Assembly: GCF_011605345.1 (NCBI RefSeq)
Contig: NZ_JAAOXM010000001.1
Location: forward strand, 1,054,001 to 1,118,000
Source: Burkholderia sp. D-99
GTDB lineage: Bacteria; Pseudomonadota; Gammaproteobacteria; Burkholderiales; Burkholderiaceae
DNA: 64,000 bases
Reading direction: 5' to 3'
In this document: positions 37,878 to 47,145 of the stretch, piece by piece
How the letters are laid out: each line of letters opens with the position of its first letter
Numbering within the stretch: the first letter of the stretch is position 1
Program-made: the position numbers and the translations under genes
The notes under the pieces: generated by a model
Database searches by the model: none
What the model was told of the DNA's origin: nothing
What the model saw: only the letters and a program-made list of their open reading frames with translations

Positions 37878-39145
37878 CAACCCACAGCATCATCCAGCGC
37901 CTGCAGGATTTCGTCTTCTACTACCCGTTCTTCATGTCGTACCTGTGGATGATCGGCGGCGTCGTGCACTACTTCCTGCTCGAGGAAGGCCGCGAGCTGT
38001 CCACCCGGACGATCGCGTCGAGCGGCATCCCGAAGATCTCGATCGTCGTGCCCTGCTTCAACGAAGCCGCGAACGCGCGCAGCGTGATCGGCCACCTGAA
38101 CGGGATGCAGTATCCGAACTACGACATCATCGCGGTCAACGACGGCAGCCAGGATCGCACCGGCGAGATCCTCAACGCGCTGGCCGTCGAGATCCCGCGG
38201 CTGCTCGTGATCCATCACGCGCGCAACGAAGGCAAGGCGGTCGGGCTCACGACGGCGGCAGCGGTGTCGAACGCGGAATACCTGCTGTGCATCGACGGCG
38301 ATTCGCTGCTCGCGCACGACGCGATCGGCTGGATGCTCGAGCACTTCCTGACCGACCCGGGCGTCGGCGCCGTGACCGGCAACCCGCGTATCCGCACGCG
38401 CACGTCGCTGCTCGGCCGCATGCAGGTGGGCGAATTCTCGTCGATCGTCGGGCTGATCAAGCGCACGCAGCAGGTGTACGGCCGCATCTTCACGGTGTCG
38501 GGTGTCGTCACGATGTTCCGCAAGACCGCGCTCGCCGACGTCGGCTACTGGAGCGCGGACATGCTGACCGAGGACATCGACATCAGCTGGAAGCTGCAAT
38601 GCCGCGACTGGCGCGTCGTGTACGAGCCGCACGCGCTGAGCTGGATCCTGATGCCCGAGACGCTGAAGGGCCTCTACCGCCAGCGGCTGCGCTGGTCGAA
38701 AGGCGGCATCCAGGTGCTGATGAAATACGCGGGCACGCTCGCGCGGCCGACGCAGATGATGATGTGGCCGCTGTTCGTCGAATACCTGATCGGCATCGCG
38801 TGGGCCTATTCGATGTCGTTCATTCTGCTGCTCGCGCTGGTGGACGTCGTCTATCCGCTGCCACTGAGCTGGCACGTATCGGTCGTGCCGCACTGGCACG
38901 GGATGCTGCTGGTTGCGACCTGCATCCTGCAACTGATCGTCGGCAGCATGATCGATCGTCAGTATGACGAAAAACTCCTGATGTATTTCCTGGACACCAT
39001 CTGGTACCCCGTTGCTTTCTGGCTGATCAGCATGATCACCACCGTCGTCGCCCTGCCGGCCGTCGTGCTGCGGGGCCGCGGCAAGCGGGCCGTATGGGTC
39101 AGCCCCGACCGAGGCATTCAACATGAAGAACGCGCCGATTATTGA
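37874..39145 (+). CDS. pgaC: Poly-beta-1,6-N-acetyl-D-glucosamine synthase PgaC
   Basis: A 423-residue processive GT2 glycosyltransferase in the inner membrane that polymerises UDP-GlcNAc. Catalytic features: D90 in VNDGS, D141/D143 in IDGDS, D234 in LTEDIDISW and the QRLRW signature (270-274). One membrane segment precedes the catalytic domain (~17-37) and several follow it (~290-400). The ATG at 37874 overlaps the pgaB stop. PgaC needs PgaD, which is encoded next and overlaps it by 23 bp. In other bacteria cyclic di-GMP binding by PgaC-PgaD drives synthesis. Confidence 0.95.
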   Translation: MTTHSIIQRLQDFVFYYPFFMSYLWMIGGVVHYFLLEEGRELSTRTIASSGIPKISIVVPCFNEAANARSVIGHLNGMQYPNYDIIAVNDGSQDRTGEILNALAVEIPRLLVIHHARNEGKAVGLTTAAAVSNAEYLLCIDGDSLLAHDAIGWMLEHFLTDPGVGAVTGNPRIRTRTSLLGRMQVGEFSSIVGLIKRTQQVYGRIFTVSGVVTMFRKTALADVGYWSADMLTEDIDISWKLQCRDWRVVYEPHALSWILMPETLKGLYRQRLRWSKGGIQVLMKYAGTLARPTQMMMWPLFVEYLIGIAWAYSMSFILLLALVDVVYPLPLSWHVSVVPHWHGMLLVATCILQLIVGSMIDRQYDEKLLMYFLDTIWYPVAFWLISMITTVVALPAVVLRGRGKRAVWVSPDRGIQHEERADY

Positions 39146-39611
39146 CCTCTCCCTGCGCACGCCGCGCGAAATGATCGCCGAACGCGGCCGCGTCGCCGGG
39201 CTCGCGCTGGTGATCTGGTTCCGCCTCGTTCGGCCCGCGCTGGTGGGCGCCGTATGGGCATCGATCTGCATCTATACGTATCGCTACCTGCTGCCGTTCA
39301 ACCCGGCCGAGATGCCGATCGAACAGATGGTGTTCTACGCGACCAGCATCGCGATCATCGCGGGCACCATCGTCACGTGGCTGATCGCCGGGCGCGTCGT
39401 GCATCCGCTGGCCTTCCGGCTGCGCGTGTCGAAGATGCTGCGGCGTTCGGCCAGCGCGAAGGTGCGCGCGGTGCCGCCAACCGTGCTGGCCAGCGCCCGC
39501 CGGCGCGGCGCACGGCGCACGACGCGCATTCTCGTCGCGTCGCACGATGCGAACGGCTCGATTTCAGGCATCGAATGGGTCTCCCACGCGGGGCCGCCGC
39601 CCCGCGAGTAG
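39123..39611 (+). CDS. pgaD: PgaD-like poly-GlcNAc synthase accessory protein
   Basis: A 162-residue protein with two transmembrane helices (~36-54, ~69-92) and a basic cytoplasmic tail rich in Arg. It is longer at the C-terminus than E. coli PgaD. The assignment relies on position (overlapping the pgaC 3' end by 23 bp), the two-helix topology and the RTPREMI-like start. PgaD supports PgaC stability and cyclic di-GMP response. The sequence itself is poorly conserved in this family, so the call depends on context. Confidence 0.85.
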   Translation: MKNAPIIDLSLRTPREMIAERGRVAGLALVIWFRLVRPALVGAVWASICIYTYRYLLPFNPAEMPIEQMVFYATSIAIIAGTIVTWLIAGRVVHPLAFRLRVSKMLRRSASAKVRAVPPTVLASARRRGARRTTRILVASHDANGSISGIEWVSHAGPPPRE

Positions 39612-39738
39612 GTCAGCGGAACCACGCCGCCGCGCACGGAACCGCATCGGTGCCGCGCGGGGCCGCTCCTGAAGCCGCGCTGCCGCGCTTTGCCGGCAGG
39701 CCGGCAACCTTTTGCAGTTTTTGCGGACGAGGTGAATC

Positions 39739-41562
39739 ATGTGCGGAATCGTCGGAGCAAGCGGCCTGAACAATCAGGTGCCGCAACTGGTCAATGCGCT
39801 GAGCCGGCTCGAGTATCGCGGCTACGATTCGTGCGGCATCGCCGTGCAGGATGACGGCCGCCTGCGCAGCGAACGCACGCTGCGGCGCGTGACCGACCTG
39901 CAGGCCCGCGTGCTGGCGCTGGGCCTCGAAGCGCAGACCTGCATCGCGCATACGCGTTGGGCGACACACGGCGCACCGTCGGAAATGAACGCGCATCCGA
40001 TCATGTCCGGCGACACGATCGCGGTCGTGCACAACGGCATCATCGAGAACCACGACACGCTGCGCCTGGAGCTGCGGGAGCGCGGCTACACGTTTCGCGG
40101 CCAGACCGACACCGAGGTGATCGCGCACCTGATCCACAGCCTCTATCGTGACGACCTGTTCGACGCGGTCGTACGCGCCGTCAAGCGGCTGCACGGTGCG
40201 TACGCGATCGCAGTGCTGAGCGCACGCGAGCCGCAGCGCCTCGTCGCCGCGCGCGCGGGCTCGCCGCTCGTGATCGGCATCGGCGCCGAACAGAACTACC
40301 TGGCATCGGACTGCGCGGCGCTCGGCGACCTGACCGATCGCTTCGTCTACCTGGAAGACGGCGACGTCGCGCTGATCACGCCGGAGCGCATCGCCGTCGT
40401 CGACTCGGGCGGGCACGAGGCGCAGCGCCCGCTGTGCCAGGTGAAGGCGCGCGACGATGACGCCGCGCTCGGCCCGTACCAGCACTTCATGCAGAAGGAG
40501 ATCTTCGAGCAGCCGAAGGCGATCGACAACACGCTCGACGGCATCGACACGGTCTCGCCGGCGCTGTTCGACGCGACCGACGGTGCGCGGGCGCGGCTGT
40601 CGAGAGTCAGGAGCGTGCTGCTGCTCGGCTGCGGCACCAGCTACTACGCGGGCCTGACCGCGAAATACTGGCTCGAGTCGATCGCGGGCGTGCCCGCCCA
40701 GGTCGAGATCGCCAGCGAATTCCGCTACCGCGATACGGTGGCCGATCCGCGTACGCTCGTCGTCGGCATTTCGCAATCGGGCGAAACCGCCGACACGATC
40801 GGCGCGATCGAGCGAGCGCGCGACATGGGGCAGGAACTGTCGATGGCGATCTGCAACGTGGCGACCAGCACGATCGCACGCAACGCACCGCTGCGATTCC
40901 TGACGCGCGCCGGCATCGAGCTCGGCGTCGCATCGACCAAGGCGTTCACGACGCAGCTCGTCGCGCTGTTCGTACTGACGCTGACACTCGCGCAGCTGCG
41001 TGGCCGGCTCGACGCTGCGCAGGTCGCGCAGCGCCTGAAGCAGTTGCGTGCGCTGCCCGAGCGCATCGGCCACGCGCTCGCGCTCGAAACGCAGATCATG
41101 GGCTGGGCCGCGAAGTTCGCGCACACCGAGAACGCGCTGTTCCTCGGGCGCGGCATTCATTTTCCGATCGCGCTGGAAGGCGCACTGAAGCTCAAGGAGG
41201 TGTCGTACATCCACGCGGAAGGTTATGCGGCCGGCGAACTGAAGCACGGCCCGCTCGCGCTCGTCACGAGCGCGATGCCGGTCGTCACGATCGCGCCGGA
41301 CGACCGCCTGTTCCAGAAGCTGAAATCCAACATGGCCGAGGTACGCGCGCGCGGCGGGCGGCTCTACGTGCTGGCGGGCGATCAGCTCGGGATCGACGCC
41401 GATCGCGACACGCACCTGATCCGCGTGCGCGAATCGGGCGACCTGCTGTCGCCGATCGTCAACGTGATCCCGCTGCAACTGCTCGCGTATCACGTCGGCT
41501 GCGCGCGCGGCGCCGACGTCGACAAGCCGCGCAACCTCGCGAAATCGGTGACCGTCGAATGA
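39739..41562 (+). CDS. glmS: Glutamine--fructose-6-phosphate aminotransferase (isomerizing) within the pga operon
   Basis: A 607-residue cytoplasmic enzyme making glucosamine-6-phosphate, first step toward UDP-GlcNAc. C2 of MCGIVGA is the glutaminase nucleophile. The N-terminal domain has [19 protein letters not shown] and HNGIIEN; two SIS sugar-isomerase domains (GCGTSYYAG and LGRGIHFP) follow; it ends NLAKSVTVE. The length matches GlmS. It starts 127 bp after pgaD and overlaps the next gene by four bases, so it is part of the pga transcript or a tightly linked unit. An essential housekeeping glmS should exist elsewhere; this copy would raise precursor supply when polymer is made. Confidence 0.95.
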   Translation: MCGIVGASGLNNQVPQLVNALSRLEYRGYDSCGIAVQDDGRLRSERTLRRVTDLQARVLALGLEAQTCIAHTRWATHGAPSEMNAHPIMSGDTIAVVHNGIIENHDTLRLELRERGYTFRGQTDTEVIAHLIHSLYRDDLFDAVVRAVKRLHGAYAIAVLSAREPQRLVAARAGSPLVIGIGAEQNYLASDCAALGDLTDRFVYLEDGDVALITPERIAVVDSGGHEAQRPLCQVKARDDDAALGPYQHFMQKEIFEQPKAIDNTLDGIDTVSPALFDATDGARARLSRVRSVLLLGCGTSYYAGLTAKYWLESIAGVPAQVEIASEFRYRDTVADPRTLVVGISQSGETADTIGAIERARDMGQELSMAICNVATSTIARNAPLRFLTRAGIELGVASTKAFTTQLVALFVLTLTLAQLRGRLDAAQVAQRLKQLRALPERIGHALALETQIMGWAAKFAHTENALFLGRGIHFPIALEGALKLKEVSYIHAEGYAAGELKHGPLALVTSAMPVVTIAPDDRLFQKLKSNMAEVRARGGRLYVLAGDQLGIDADRDTHLIRVRESGDLLSPIVNVIPLQLLAYHVGCARGADVDKPRNLAKSVTVE

Positions 41563-42824
41563 TGCGGCGAGCGCGCCCGGCGCAGACGGTCGCGCAATGC
41601 ATCGCGGCCGCGCTGTGCGGCGCATGCGGCATCGTCACGGTGCCGCCGGCCTTCGCCGCCACGCCGGCCGTGCATACCGTCACCGTGCAGGCCGCCCCGT
41701 CACCCCACCCGGCCGCCGATCCGCGCAGCTTCATGCACGGCATCGGCGTGGCCGACGCCGGCAACGGCAAACGCTGGGTGTTCTTCAGCAGCTCGGGCAT
41801 CGTGCCGCATGGCGCGATGCGCAACGGCAACTGGCCGCATGACGTGTACGTCGGCGAATGGCTGCCCGGCGCGCCGCACCTGCTGCACGTCCATACGTTC
41901 ATCAGCCGCCCCGAGGCGCAGGAACCCGTGTCGATCGCGCAGAACGCGCGCGGCGACATCTTCGTCACGTTCGAGGACGGCTGGAACGCGCCGCAGGAGG
42001 TCAGCCAGCGCTACGGCGTCTACCGCCGCGACCTGAAGCCGATCAAGCCCTACCCGAACGACGTCGAATCAGGCGGCCACTCGGGGCATGTCGCCACGGC
42101 GGCCGACCGCTTCGTCGTGTTCTATTCCGCCGACTGGATCGACGGCGGCGGCGTCGACAACCTCGGCACCGGCAACGGCGTCTACGTGAAGACCTACGAC
42201 GCGGCCGGGCGCGTGCTGAACCATGTCGCGGTCGCACCGCACCGCCGCGAGTGGTGGCCCGTGGTCGCGGGCTCGCCGCATGCCGCGCTGCTCGTGTGGC
42301 AGAAATTCATCGAAGGCAGCACAGACGCGACGCTCGAATACGCGATGTTCGACCCGGTCACTGCGAAGCTGGACAAGCTCGGGACGCTGAGCGACGCGAT
42401 CCAGTATTACGTGTACGCGTCGGCGTATGTGCCGGAGATAGACCGCTTCATCGTCGTCACGACGGCGGCGGAAGATCGCGGCGTCGCGATGCTGATCGCG
42501 CCGGACGGCCGCCGCACGGCGACGCTCGCCTGCCTGCCGGCGTCGGTGCGCGAATCCGGCATCGGGGTGTCGGGCACCCATGCGTACGTGCCGACCCGCG
42601 ACGGACGGCTGCTGACGCTGGCGCTCGGGCCGGCGGACATCGCGGTCAGCGGCGTACAGCATTCGACGATTCCGTGGGGCACGACGGGCATCGCCGGTTT
42701 CCCGGCACGCGGCAGCGCGATGCATTTCGTGTCGCTGACGCCGTCGGGCACGCGCGAAGCCGATTTCGAACCGGCGCGGGACACGCCGATGCCGAAAAGC
42801 GACGTGCCTTGTTCGAGTCATTGA
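41559..42824 (+). CDS. Secreted beta-propeller-like hypothetical protein after glmS
   Basis: A 421-residue protein with an Ala-rich signal peptide (cut after PPAFA, ~35). The mature sequence shows repeating beta segments with Asp/Gly turns and aromatic edges ([61 protein letters not shown]). This resembles six- or seven-bladed sialidase/BNR-like propellers, although I do not see clean Asp-boxes. The ATG overlaps the glmS stop (ATGATG), so it is translationally coupled. Its place suggests a periplasmic or extracellular protein acting on or binding poly-GlcNAc. Not a known Pga component. Confidence 0.68.
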   Translation: MMRRARPAQTVAQCIAAALCGACGIVTVPPAFAATPAVHTVTVQAAPSPHPAADPRSFMHGIGVADAGNGKRWVFFSSSGIVPHGAMRNGNWPHDVYVGEWLPGAPHLLHVHTFISRPEAQEPVSIAQNARGDIFVTFEDGWNAPQEVSQRYGVYRRDLKPIKPYPNDVESGGHSGHVATAADRFVVFYSADWIDGGGVDNLGTGNGVYVKTYDAAGRVLNHVAVAPHRREWWPVVAGSPHAALLVWQKFIEGSTDATLEYAMFDPVTAKLDKLGTLSDAIQYYVYASAYVPEIDRFIVVTTAAEDRGVAMLIAPDGRRTATLACLPASVRESGIGVSGTHAYVPTRDGRLLTLALGPADIAVSGVQHSTIPWGTTGIAGFPARGSAMHFVSLTPSGTREADFEPARDTPMPKSDVPCSSH

Positions 42825-42870
42825 CGCCGCACCCCGCTGGTGTCGTACAGCCCGTGCCGGATGGGCGCAT

Positions 42871-43713
42871 TCAGTCCACGCTCCCACTCTCCTGTCCAAA
42901 CCGCGCCACGCAATGCCACACCCATTTGGCCGTCTGATAGTCGAGTGTGCCGTCGCGCGCGCGGCCGAGCACGGCCGGCGTCACGATGCGGTCGACGGCG
43001 ATGCGTGCGATCGCGTCGGCAGCCGCCTGCCCACGGAATTGCGCGCAGTCGGCCAGCCGATCCAGCGACAGCCGGAAGCCGTCATGCCACTCGATTCGAC
43101 AGCCCGAGCGCGCGGCCGCTGCCTCGACCGACGTATCGCGATAGCTCGGATCGAGCACGATCGCGTCGACGTCGTCGTCCAGGTTGACCACGCCATGCAC
43201 CTGCGCCTCGATGTAGTTGTCGAGCAGCGCATCGAGGTCGTCGCGATTTTCAGCCGCGAGCGCGATCAGCGCCGTGCAGTCGTGAATCGCGAAATGCTCC
43301 GGCCGGTAATGGCTGTCGGGGTAGCAGAAGGTCGTGCGCCGATGCGCGTCGCTGCGCAGGCGCAAATGGCAAGATCCGAAGCGGCGCGACCCGCCGACAG
43401 GATCGAGCAGATGGTTCAGCGCACCGTATTTCGGCCGCAGCGCGGGGTCGGCGGCGTCGTACGCCTGCCCGAACATCCGGCTTTCCCACAGCCAGCGATC
43501 GCCACCGGGATACGCCGTGAGGCCGCCGTTGCTCGTCGCCGTCTCGAACTGGGACCGGTAGATGCCGTCGCGGACGATCCGCTCGAGCGTGCCGACGCCG
43601 TCGGACGGCATGTCCGGATGAAAGTTGAGCGTGACCGGAAATGCCGGGCCCTGCCGCACCGGCGGCCACGATTGTCGGATATGGGCGAGTGCCCGGTCTG
43701 CTGGAGAGTCCAT
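42871..43713 (-). CDS. DUF3626 family protein
   Basis: A 280-residue soluble protein. The segment VTLNFHPD...(G)IYRSQFETATSNGGLTAYPGG, with SQFETATSNGG (~54-64) and WESRMFGQAYD (~75-85), is the hallmark of DUF3626. Function is unknown for the family. The ATG at 43713 (MDSPADRAL) is used; no strong ribosome site is seen. It is convergent with the pga operon (46 bp gap) and divergent from the cytochrome gene. It may be a lone accessory enzyme; I do not assign a reaction. Confidence 0.78.
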   Translation of the reverse strand: MDSPADRALAHIRQSWPPVRQGPAFPVTLNFHPDMPSDGVGTLERIVRDGIYRSQFETATSNGGLTAYPGGDRWLWESRMFGQAYDAADPALRPKYGALNHLLDPVGGSRRFGSCHLRLRSDAHRRTTFCYPDSHYRPEHFAIHDCTALIALAAENRDDLDALLDNYIEAQVHGVVNLDDDVDAIVLDPSYRDTSVEAAAARSGCRIEWHDGFRLSLDRLADCAQFRGQAAADAIARIAVDRIVTPAVLGRARDGTLDYQTAKWVWHCVARFGQESGSVD

Positions 43714-43972
43714 GCGTGTTGTCCGGTCTCGTTGAATGCCGCCGGGCCTAGTGGTACCGACGGTATCGTCGTGCCCACGGCCCGGCATCGGATGCGGCTG
43801 GCCGCTCCCGGTGCGTGACGAAGCACGATACACCGTCGCGCGTGCCCGGTCACCCGACCCGCGCCGCAGTCGCCAGCGACGCGCGTACCGGATAGACTGT
43901 CGCCCGATTCCTTCTATCGGCCGCGGCGTCCCGCCTCCTGCCGCCGCCGGAACGCCCCTTCCCGGAGAACGA

Positions 43973-44809
43973 ATGCTGAAGCGCCAGTGGTTTTCGCTCG
44001 TGCTGCTGACGGTTTGCCTGCTCGGACAACGCGCGTCGGCCCAGTCCACGCTCGAACTCGAGACCGACGGCACGGCTCGCGCCCTCACCCGGCAGACGCT
44101 GCTCGCGCGCCCCGATGCGACGGACATCCGCGTGCCGCGCGACATCGCGTACGGCCGGCCGATGACGTTCCGCGCGGTGCCGTTCGCCGCGCTGCTCGGC
44201 GACACGCCGCTGCCGGCCGACGGTGTGCTCGAAACGCGTGCGGCCGACGGTTTCGCCGCGCAACTGCCGCTGGATCTCGTGCGCCGCCGTGCGCCGGTCC
44301 GCGCCGTTCCGTGGCTCGCGATCGAGGATCCGGCCCATCCGTGGCCGAAACTGCCGGGCAAGCAGGTCAGCGCGGGGCCGTTCTATCTGGTTTGGCTCGG
44401 GCCGGACGCCGCGTCGGTTCGCGGCGAGCAGTGGCCGTATCAGATCGTGCGCGTCACGATGGAATCGTCGCCCGTCGCGCGTTGGCCGTCGCTTGCTGTC
44501 GATGCCGCGTTGCCTGCCGACGCTCCGGCCCGTGCGGGCCAGCATTTGTTCGTCACGCAATGCCTCGCATGCCACCGGCTCGACGGCGCGGGCAGCAGTC
44601 ATGCCGGCCCCGACCTGAACACGCCGATGAATCCGGTCGACTACTTCCAGCCGGCCGCGCTGCGCCGCTATATCCGCAACCCGGCATCGGTGCGCGACTG
44701 GCCGGGCCGCAGCATGCCGGCGTTTCCGCCCGATCAGTTGAGCGACCGGGAGCTTGAGCAGATCGTTGCGTATCTCGCGTATATGGCGAAGCGGAAGGCG
44801 GGCGAATAG
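43973..44809 (+). CDS. Periplasmic cytochrome c family protein
   Basis: A 278-residue exported protein with signal peptide (FSLVLLTVCLLGQRASA). The N-terminal half (~25-170) resembles the oxidoreductase molybdopterin-like beta domain found in some cytochrome subunits, without visible cofactor ligands. The C-terminal half (~185-275) is a class I cytochrome c with CLACH heme-attachment motif and SMPAF supplying the axial Met. GGAG precedes the ATG at 43973. It stands alone with no molybdenum enzyme nearby, so its electron partner is unknown. The stop codon overlaps a 38-bp perfect palindrome. Confidence 0.85.
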   Translation: MLKRQWFSLVLLTVCLLGQRASAQSTLELETDGTARALTRQTLLARPDATDIRVPRDIAYGRPMTFRAVPFAALLGDTPLPADGVLETRAADGFAAQLPLDLVRRRAPVRAVPWLAIEDPAHPWPKLPGKQVSAGPFYLVWLGPDAASVRGEQWPYQIVRVTMESSPVARWPSLAVDAALPADAPARAGQHLFVTQCLACHRLDGAGSSHAGPDLNTPMNPVDYFQPAALRRYIRNPASVRDWPGRSMPAFPPDQLSDRELEQIVAYLAYMAKRKAGE

Positions 44810-44846
44810 TGTTCAGATGCATCACCTAGGTGATGCATCTGAACAC
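44809..44846. repeat. 38-bp perfect palindrome at the edge of the T6SS island
   Basis: GTGTTCAGATGCATCACC TAGGTGATGCATCTGAACAC is a perfect, loopless palindrome of 38 bp that begins in the cytochrome stop codon. No T-tract follows on either strand. It could act as a terminator hairpin in RNA, or as a cruciform or recombination site in DNA. It marks the left border of the lower-GC effector-immunity island. Confidence 0.85.
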
Positions 44847-44953
44847 AACCCGGCAATCAGGTGTCGTGCATTCTCCGAAAGTCGGCTTGCCAAGCACGTA
44901 GATTGGATGGAGTTCGGGCCGCATTGTTACCGCGTCGAACCCATCACTGCCTC

Positions 44954-45736
44954 TCAGCAAGCCGGATCGGTGGGTGCCGTCCGCGATTCGATGTCCATCT
45001 CAGCCGGCCATTTCACCTTCGGAGCAAGTAGGTACGCAATATTAAGCGTGCGCGCGTTGTCGTCGTCGCGCGACGGATAATCCGATGGTGGCAGCGCGGC
45101 GGGGCCTTCCTGCATGTACGTGCAGATGTATGCCCACGCTGCTTCGCCATCCCCTTTCGCCCGTAACTGGAACCGATCAATTACCTCGTTCGTGCCTGTC
45201 TTCACGACAGACAGCACGACACCCCACGTCATCGTATGACCACCGTTGATCACGCCTTGTTGCTGCCACGCTTCGGCTCGGACATCGTCCCAACCGTAAG
45301 CAACAGCACGGATCGGCCAGCGAGTAAATGGGTTCCACCACACCACGTCGATTTCGTACACATACATCTTGCGGCGCAAGCGATTAAAGCGCAGCGGGAG
45401 ATCACGTGGAGGATATATATCCGCATGCAGTGTCACCAACACGATCCAAAAGCAAATTATTGCGACAAAAATCCCAACAAATATTTCACCAAATTCATTC
45501 AATCCTTCGAAATATTCAAAAAACATCCAAATTAAAAATGGAATGAAAAATAAATTCAACCAGACCATCACCCCTCTCGCGTTCGAAAAATAACGCGGCA
45601 GCTCAAGACAGACGTCGTCCAGATAGTTCGGCGCGTAGCCGTCCAGACTTGACTCCTCATTCGGGACATCATCCGGCTCAGGCAAGTCGGCCTGCCAGCC
45701 GCGCATAGGCGGGTTCAGCTTGGGTTGAATCGTCAC
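44954..45736 (-). CDS. DUF6708-like membrane protein, immunity copy 4
   Basis: A 260-residue protein: N-terminal Pro/Asp-rich segment, two adjacent transmembrane helices (~55-105), then a conserved cytoplasmic part beginning PPRDLPLRFNRLRRKMYVYEID, with WWNPFTRWPIRAV and RFQLRAKGDGEAAWAY. It resembles DUF6708-type proteins found beside type VI effectors. It is near-identical to the three other copies outside the transmembrane part. The GTG start at 45736 overlaps the stop of a broken effector tail (GTGA), the same junction seen between the real effector and copy 1. Likely a membrane immunity protein against a pore-forming effector, by inference. Confidence 0.78.
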   Translation of the reverse strand: MTIQPKLNPPMRGWQADLPEPDDVPNEESSLDGYAPNYLDDVCLELPRYFSNARGVMVWLNLFFIPFLIWMFFEYFEGLNEFGEIFVGIFVAIICFWIVLVTLHADIYPPRDLPLRFNRLRRKMYVYEIDVVWWNPFTRWPIRAVAYGWDDVRAEAWQQQGVINGGHTMTWGVVLSVVKTGTNEVIDRFQLRAKGDGEAAWAYICTYMQEGPAALPPSDYPSRDDDNARTLNIAYLLAPKVKWPAEMDIESRTAPTDPAC

Positions 45737-46086
45737 TGCAACTTATCCTGAGTCGTGGTTTCAGCAAAACCGTACGGATCCATACGGTCCTTATAGAATC
45801 GAGCAACGTTCGATACGTCACGGATTTTGCTATTAGAAGTCGTATGAATTTTCCCGCTTACGATTCTCGGGCCGCCTGACTTAGCAGGCGTGGAAGTGTT
45901 GGACCTTAACGTGCTAATAATGCTTGATCGCGCTGTCGTACTCGGCCTGAAACTTCTTTCGATCGTTTTCATCGTAGAAGTCTTCCAGACGCTGGTGATA
46001 ATCCTTCGCGTTCCGTTTCGCAACTTGCACGACGAATCGATCCACGTCGACGGGTCAACACTTGCGTCCCGCCACCGAACAAGAGC
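45733..46086 (-). pseudogene. Effector remnant A: tail joined to a middle fragment
   Basis: Minus-strand remnant in front of immunity copy 4. Its 3' part (45733-~45880) encodes PRIVSGKIHTTSNSKIR and ARFYKDRMDPYGFAETTTQ, closely matching the last ~45 residues of the intact effector. Its 5' part (45921-46054) aligns without gaps to effector DNA 51106-51239, which encodes a middle region around residues 325-370. That part is followed by an in-frame stop. The order is therefore scrambled relative to the real effector. It cannot make a functional effector, but it preserves the stop/start overlap with copy 4. Confidence 0.8.
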
Positions 46087-46876
46087 CACTTGACGGATCG
46101 CGACAAGACGACTCAGTTGGCGCCGTCCGCGATTCGTTGTCCATTTCAGTGGGCCATTTCACCTTCGGAGCAAGGAGGTACGCGATATTGAGTGTGCGAT
46201 CGTTGTCGTCGTCGCGCGACGGATAATCCGACGGTGGCAGCGTGCCCGGGCCTTCCTGCATGTACGTGCAGATGTATGCCCACGCTGCTTCGCCGTCTCC
46301 CTTCGCCCCCAGTTGGAACCGATCAATTATCTCGTTCGTACCCGGATTCACGACCGACAACACCACGCCCCACTTCATCGTATGACCACCGTTGATCACA
46401 CCTTGTTGCTGCCAGGCTTCCGCTCGAACGTCGTCCCAGTCATAGGAAACCGCACGGATCGGCCAGCGGATGAATGGGTTCCACCACACGACATCGATCT
46501 CGTACACGTACATCTTGCGGCGCTGGCGGTTAAAACGCAGCGGGAGATCACGCGGAGGCGATATATCCATGCGAATTATTAAGAAAACGCACAAAACATA
46601 TAAATCAAATAAAACAAAAAACAACAAAAACGACTCCACGCCTTCAAATATATAATTTGAATACATGAACAAAAAAGACAACACCATCCCGACAGCCAAC
46701 CATGTTAAAAGCCCTCTCAACTTCAAATATGATCGAGGCAACTCCAGATAGACATCATCCAGATGATTAGGTGCATAGCCATCCAGACTTGCCTCCACAT
46801 TCGGAATATCATTTGGCTCAGGCAAATCAGCCTGCCAGCCGCGCACGGGGGGATTGAGTTTGGGTCGAATTGCCAT
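46055..46876 (-). CDS. DUF6708-like membrane protein, immunity copy 3
   Basis: A 273-residue paralogue of the neighbouring copies. The C-terminal half (PPRDLPLRFNRQRRKMYVYE onward) is almost the same, while the transmembrane segments (~50-105: LLTWLAVGMVLSFLFMYSNY, FLLFFVLFDLYVLCVFLII) differ and are encoded by strongly AT-rich DNA (46565-46740). ATG 46876 aligns with the other starts; a GTG at 46879 is also possible. The C-terminus runs ~10 residues further than in copy 1 (to GRKC) because its stop lies inside remnant A. Preceded by effector remnant B. Confidence 0.78.
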   Translation of the reverse strand: MAIRPKLNPPVRGWQADLPEPNDIPNVEASLDGYAPNHLDDVYLELPRSYLKLRGLLTWLAVGMVLSFLFMYSNYIFEGVESFLLFFVLFDLYVLCVFLIIRMDISPPRDLPLRFNRQRRKMYVYEIDVVWWNPFIRWPIRAVSYDWDDVRAEAWQQQGVINGGHTMKWGVVLSVVNPGTNEIIDRFQLGAKGDGEAAWAYICTYMQEGPGTLPPSDYPSRDDDNDRTLNIAYLLAPKVKWPTEMDNESRTAPTESSCRDPSSGSCSVAGRKC

Positions 46877-47140
46877 CACAACTGATCCTGAGACGTGGTT
46901 TCAGCAAAACCGTATTCATCCGTATGGCCCTTATAGAACCGGGCCTTGATCGACACCACATCAATCCTGCTGCCCTCGCCAAGATAGACTTTCCCGCTCG
47001 CGATTTTCGGATCCCCGACTTAACAGGCACAGGAACGTCGGGCGCCAACGTGTCGAGTTCGTAGCCAACCTGTCCATTAGGAAGTGGTTGGATGCGCACC
47101 AACGGCTCTATATTTTTCTGATGCCCGGTCAACACTTGCG
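46876..47140 (-). pseudogene. Effector remnant B: frameshifted tail
   Basis: The minus-strand sequence encodes DTQVLTGHQKNIEPLVRIQP, homologous to the effector's QVLTAGQKNMEPLACIQP region. A one-base deletion (GGGATCC where the effector has GGCGATCC, near 47013) then shifts the frame. The expected SRIDVV...ARFYK-type ending continues in another frame to SQDQL and a stop overlapping copy 3. It is ~90 residues of dead effector 3' end. Confidence 0.8.
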
Positions 47141-47145
47141 TATCG

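Noticed and set aside
39612..39738. A possible glmS ribozyme before the glmS copy
   Set aside because: The 127-bp gap is too short and shows none of the conserved ribozyme core; such ribozymes are typical of Gram-positive bacteria. Nothing supports it here.
45733..46089. The 118-codon frame spanning effector remnant A, as a separate gene
   Set aside because: Half of it is the effector's middle region read in the wrong frame and the other half its C-terminal tail. It is a relic, not an independent gene.
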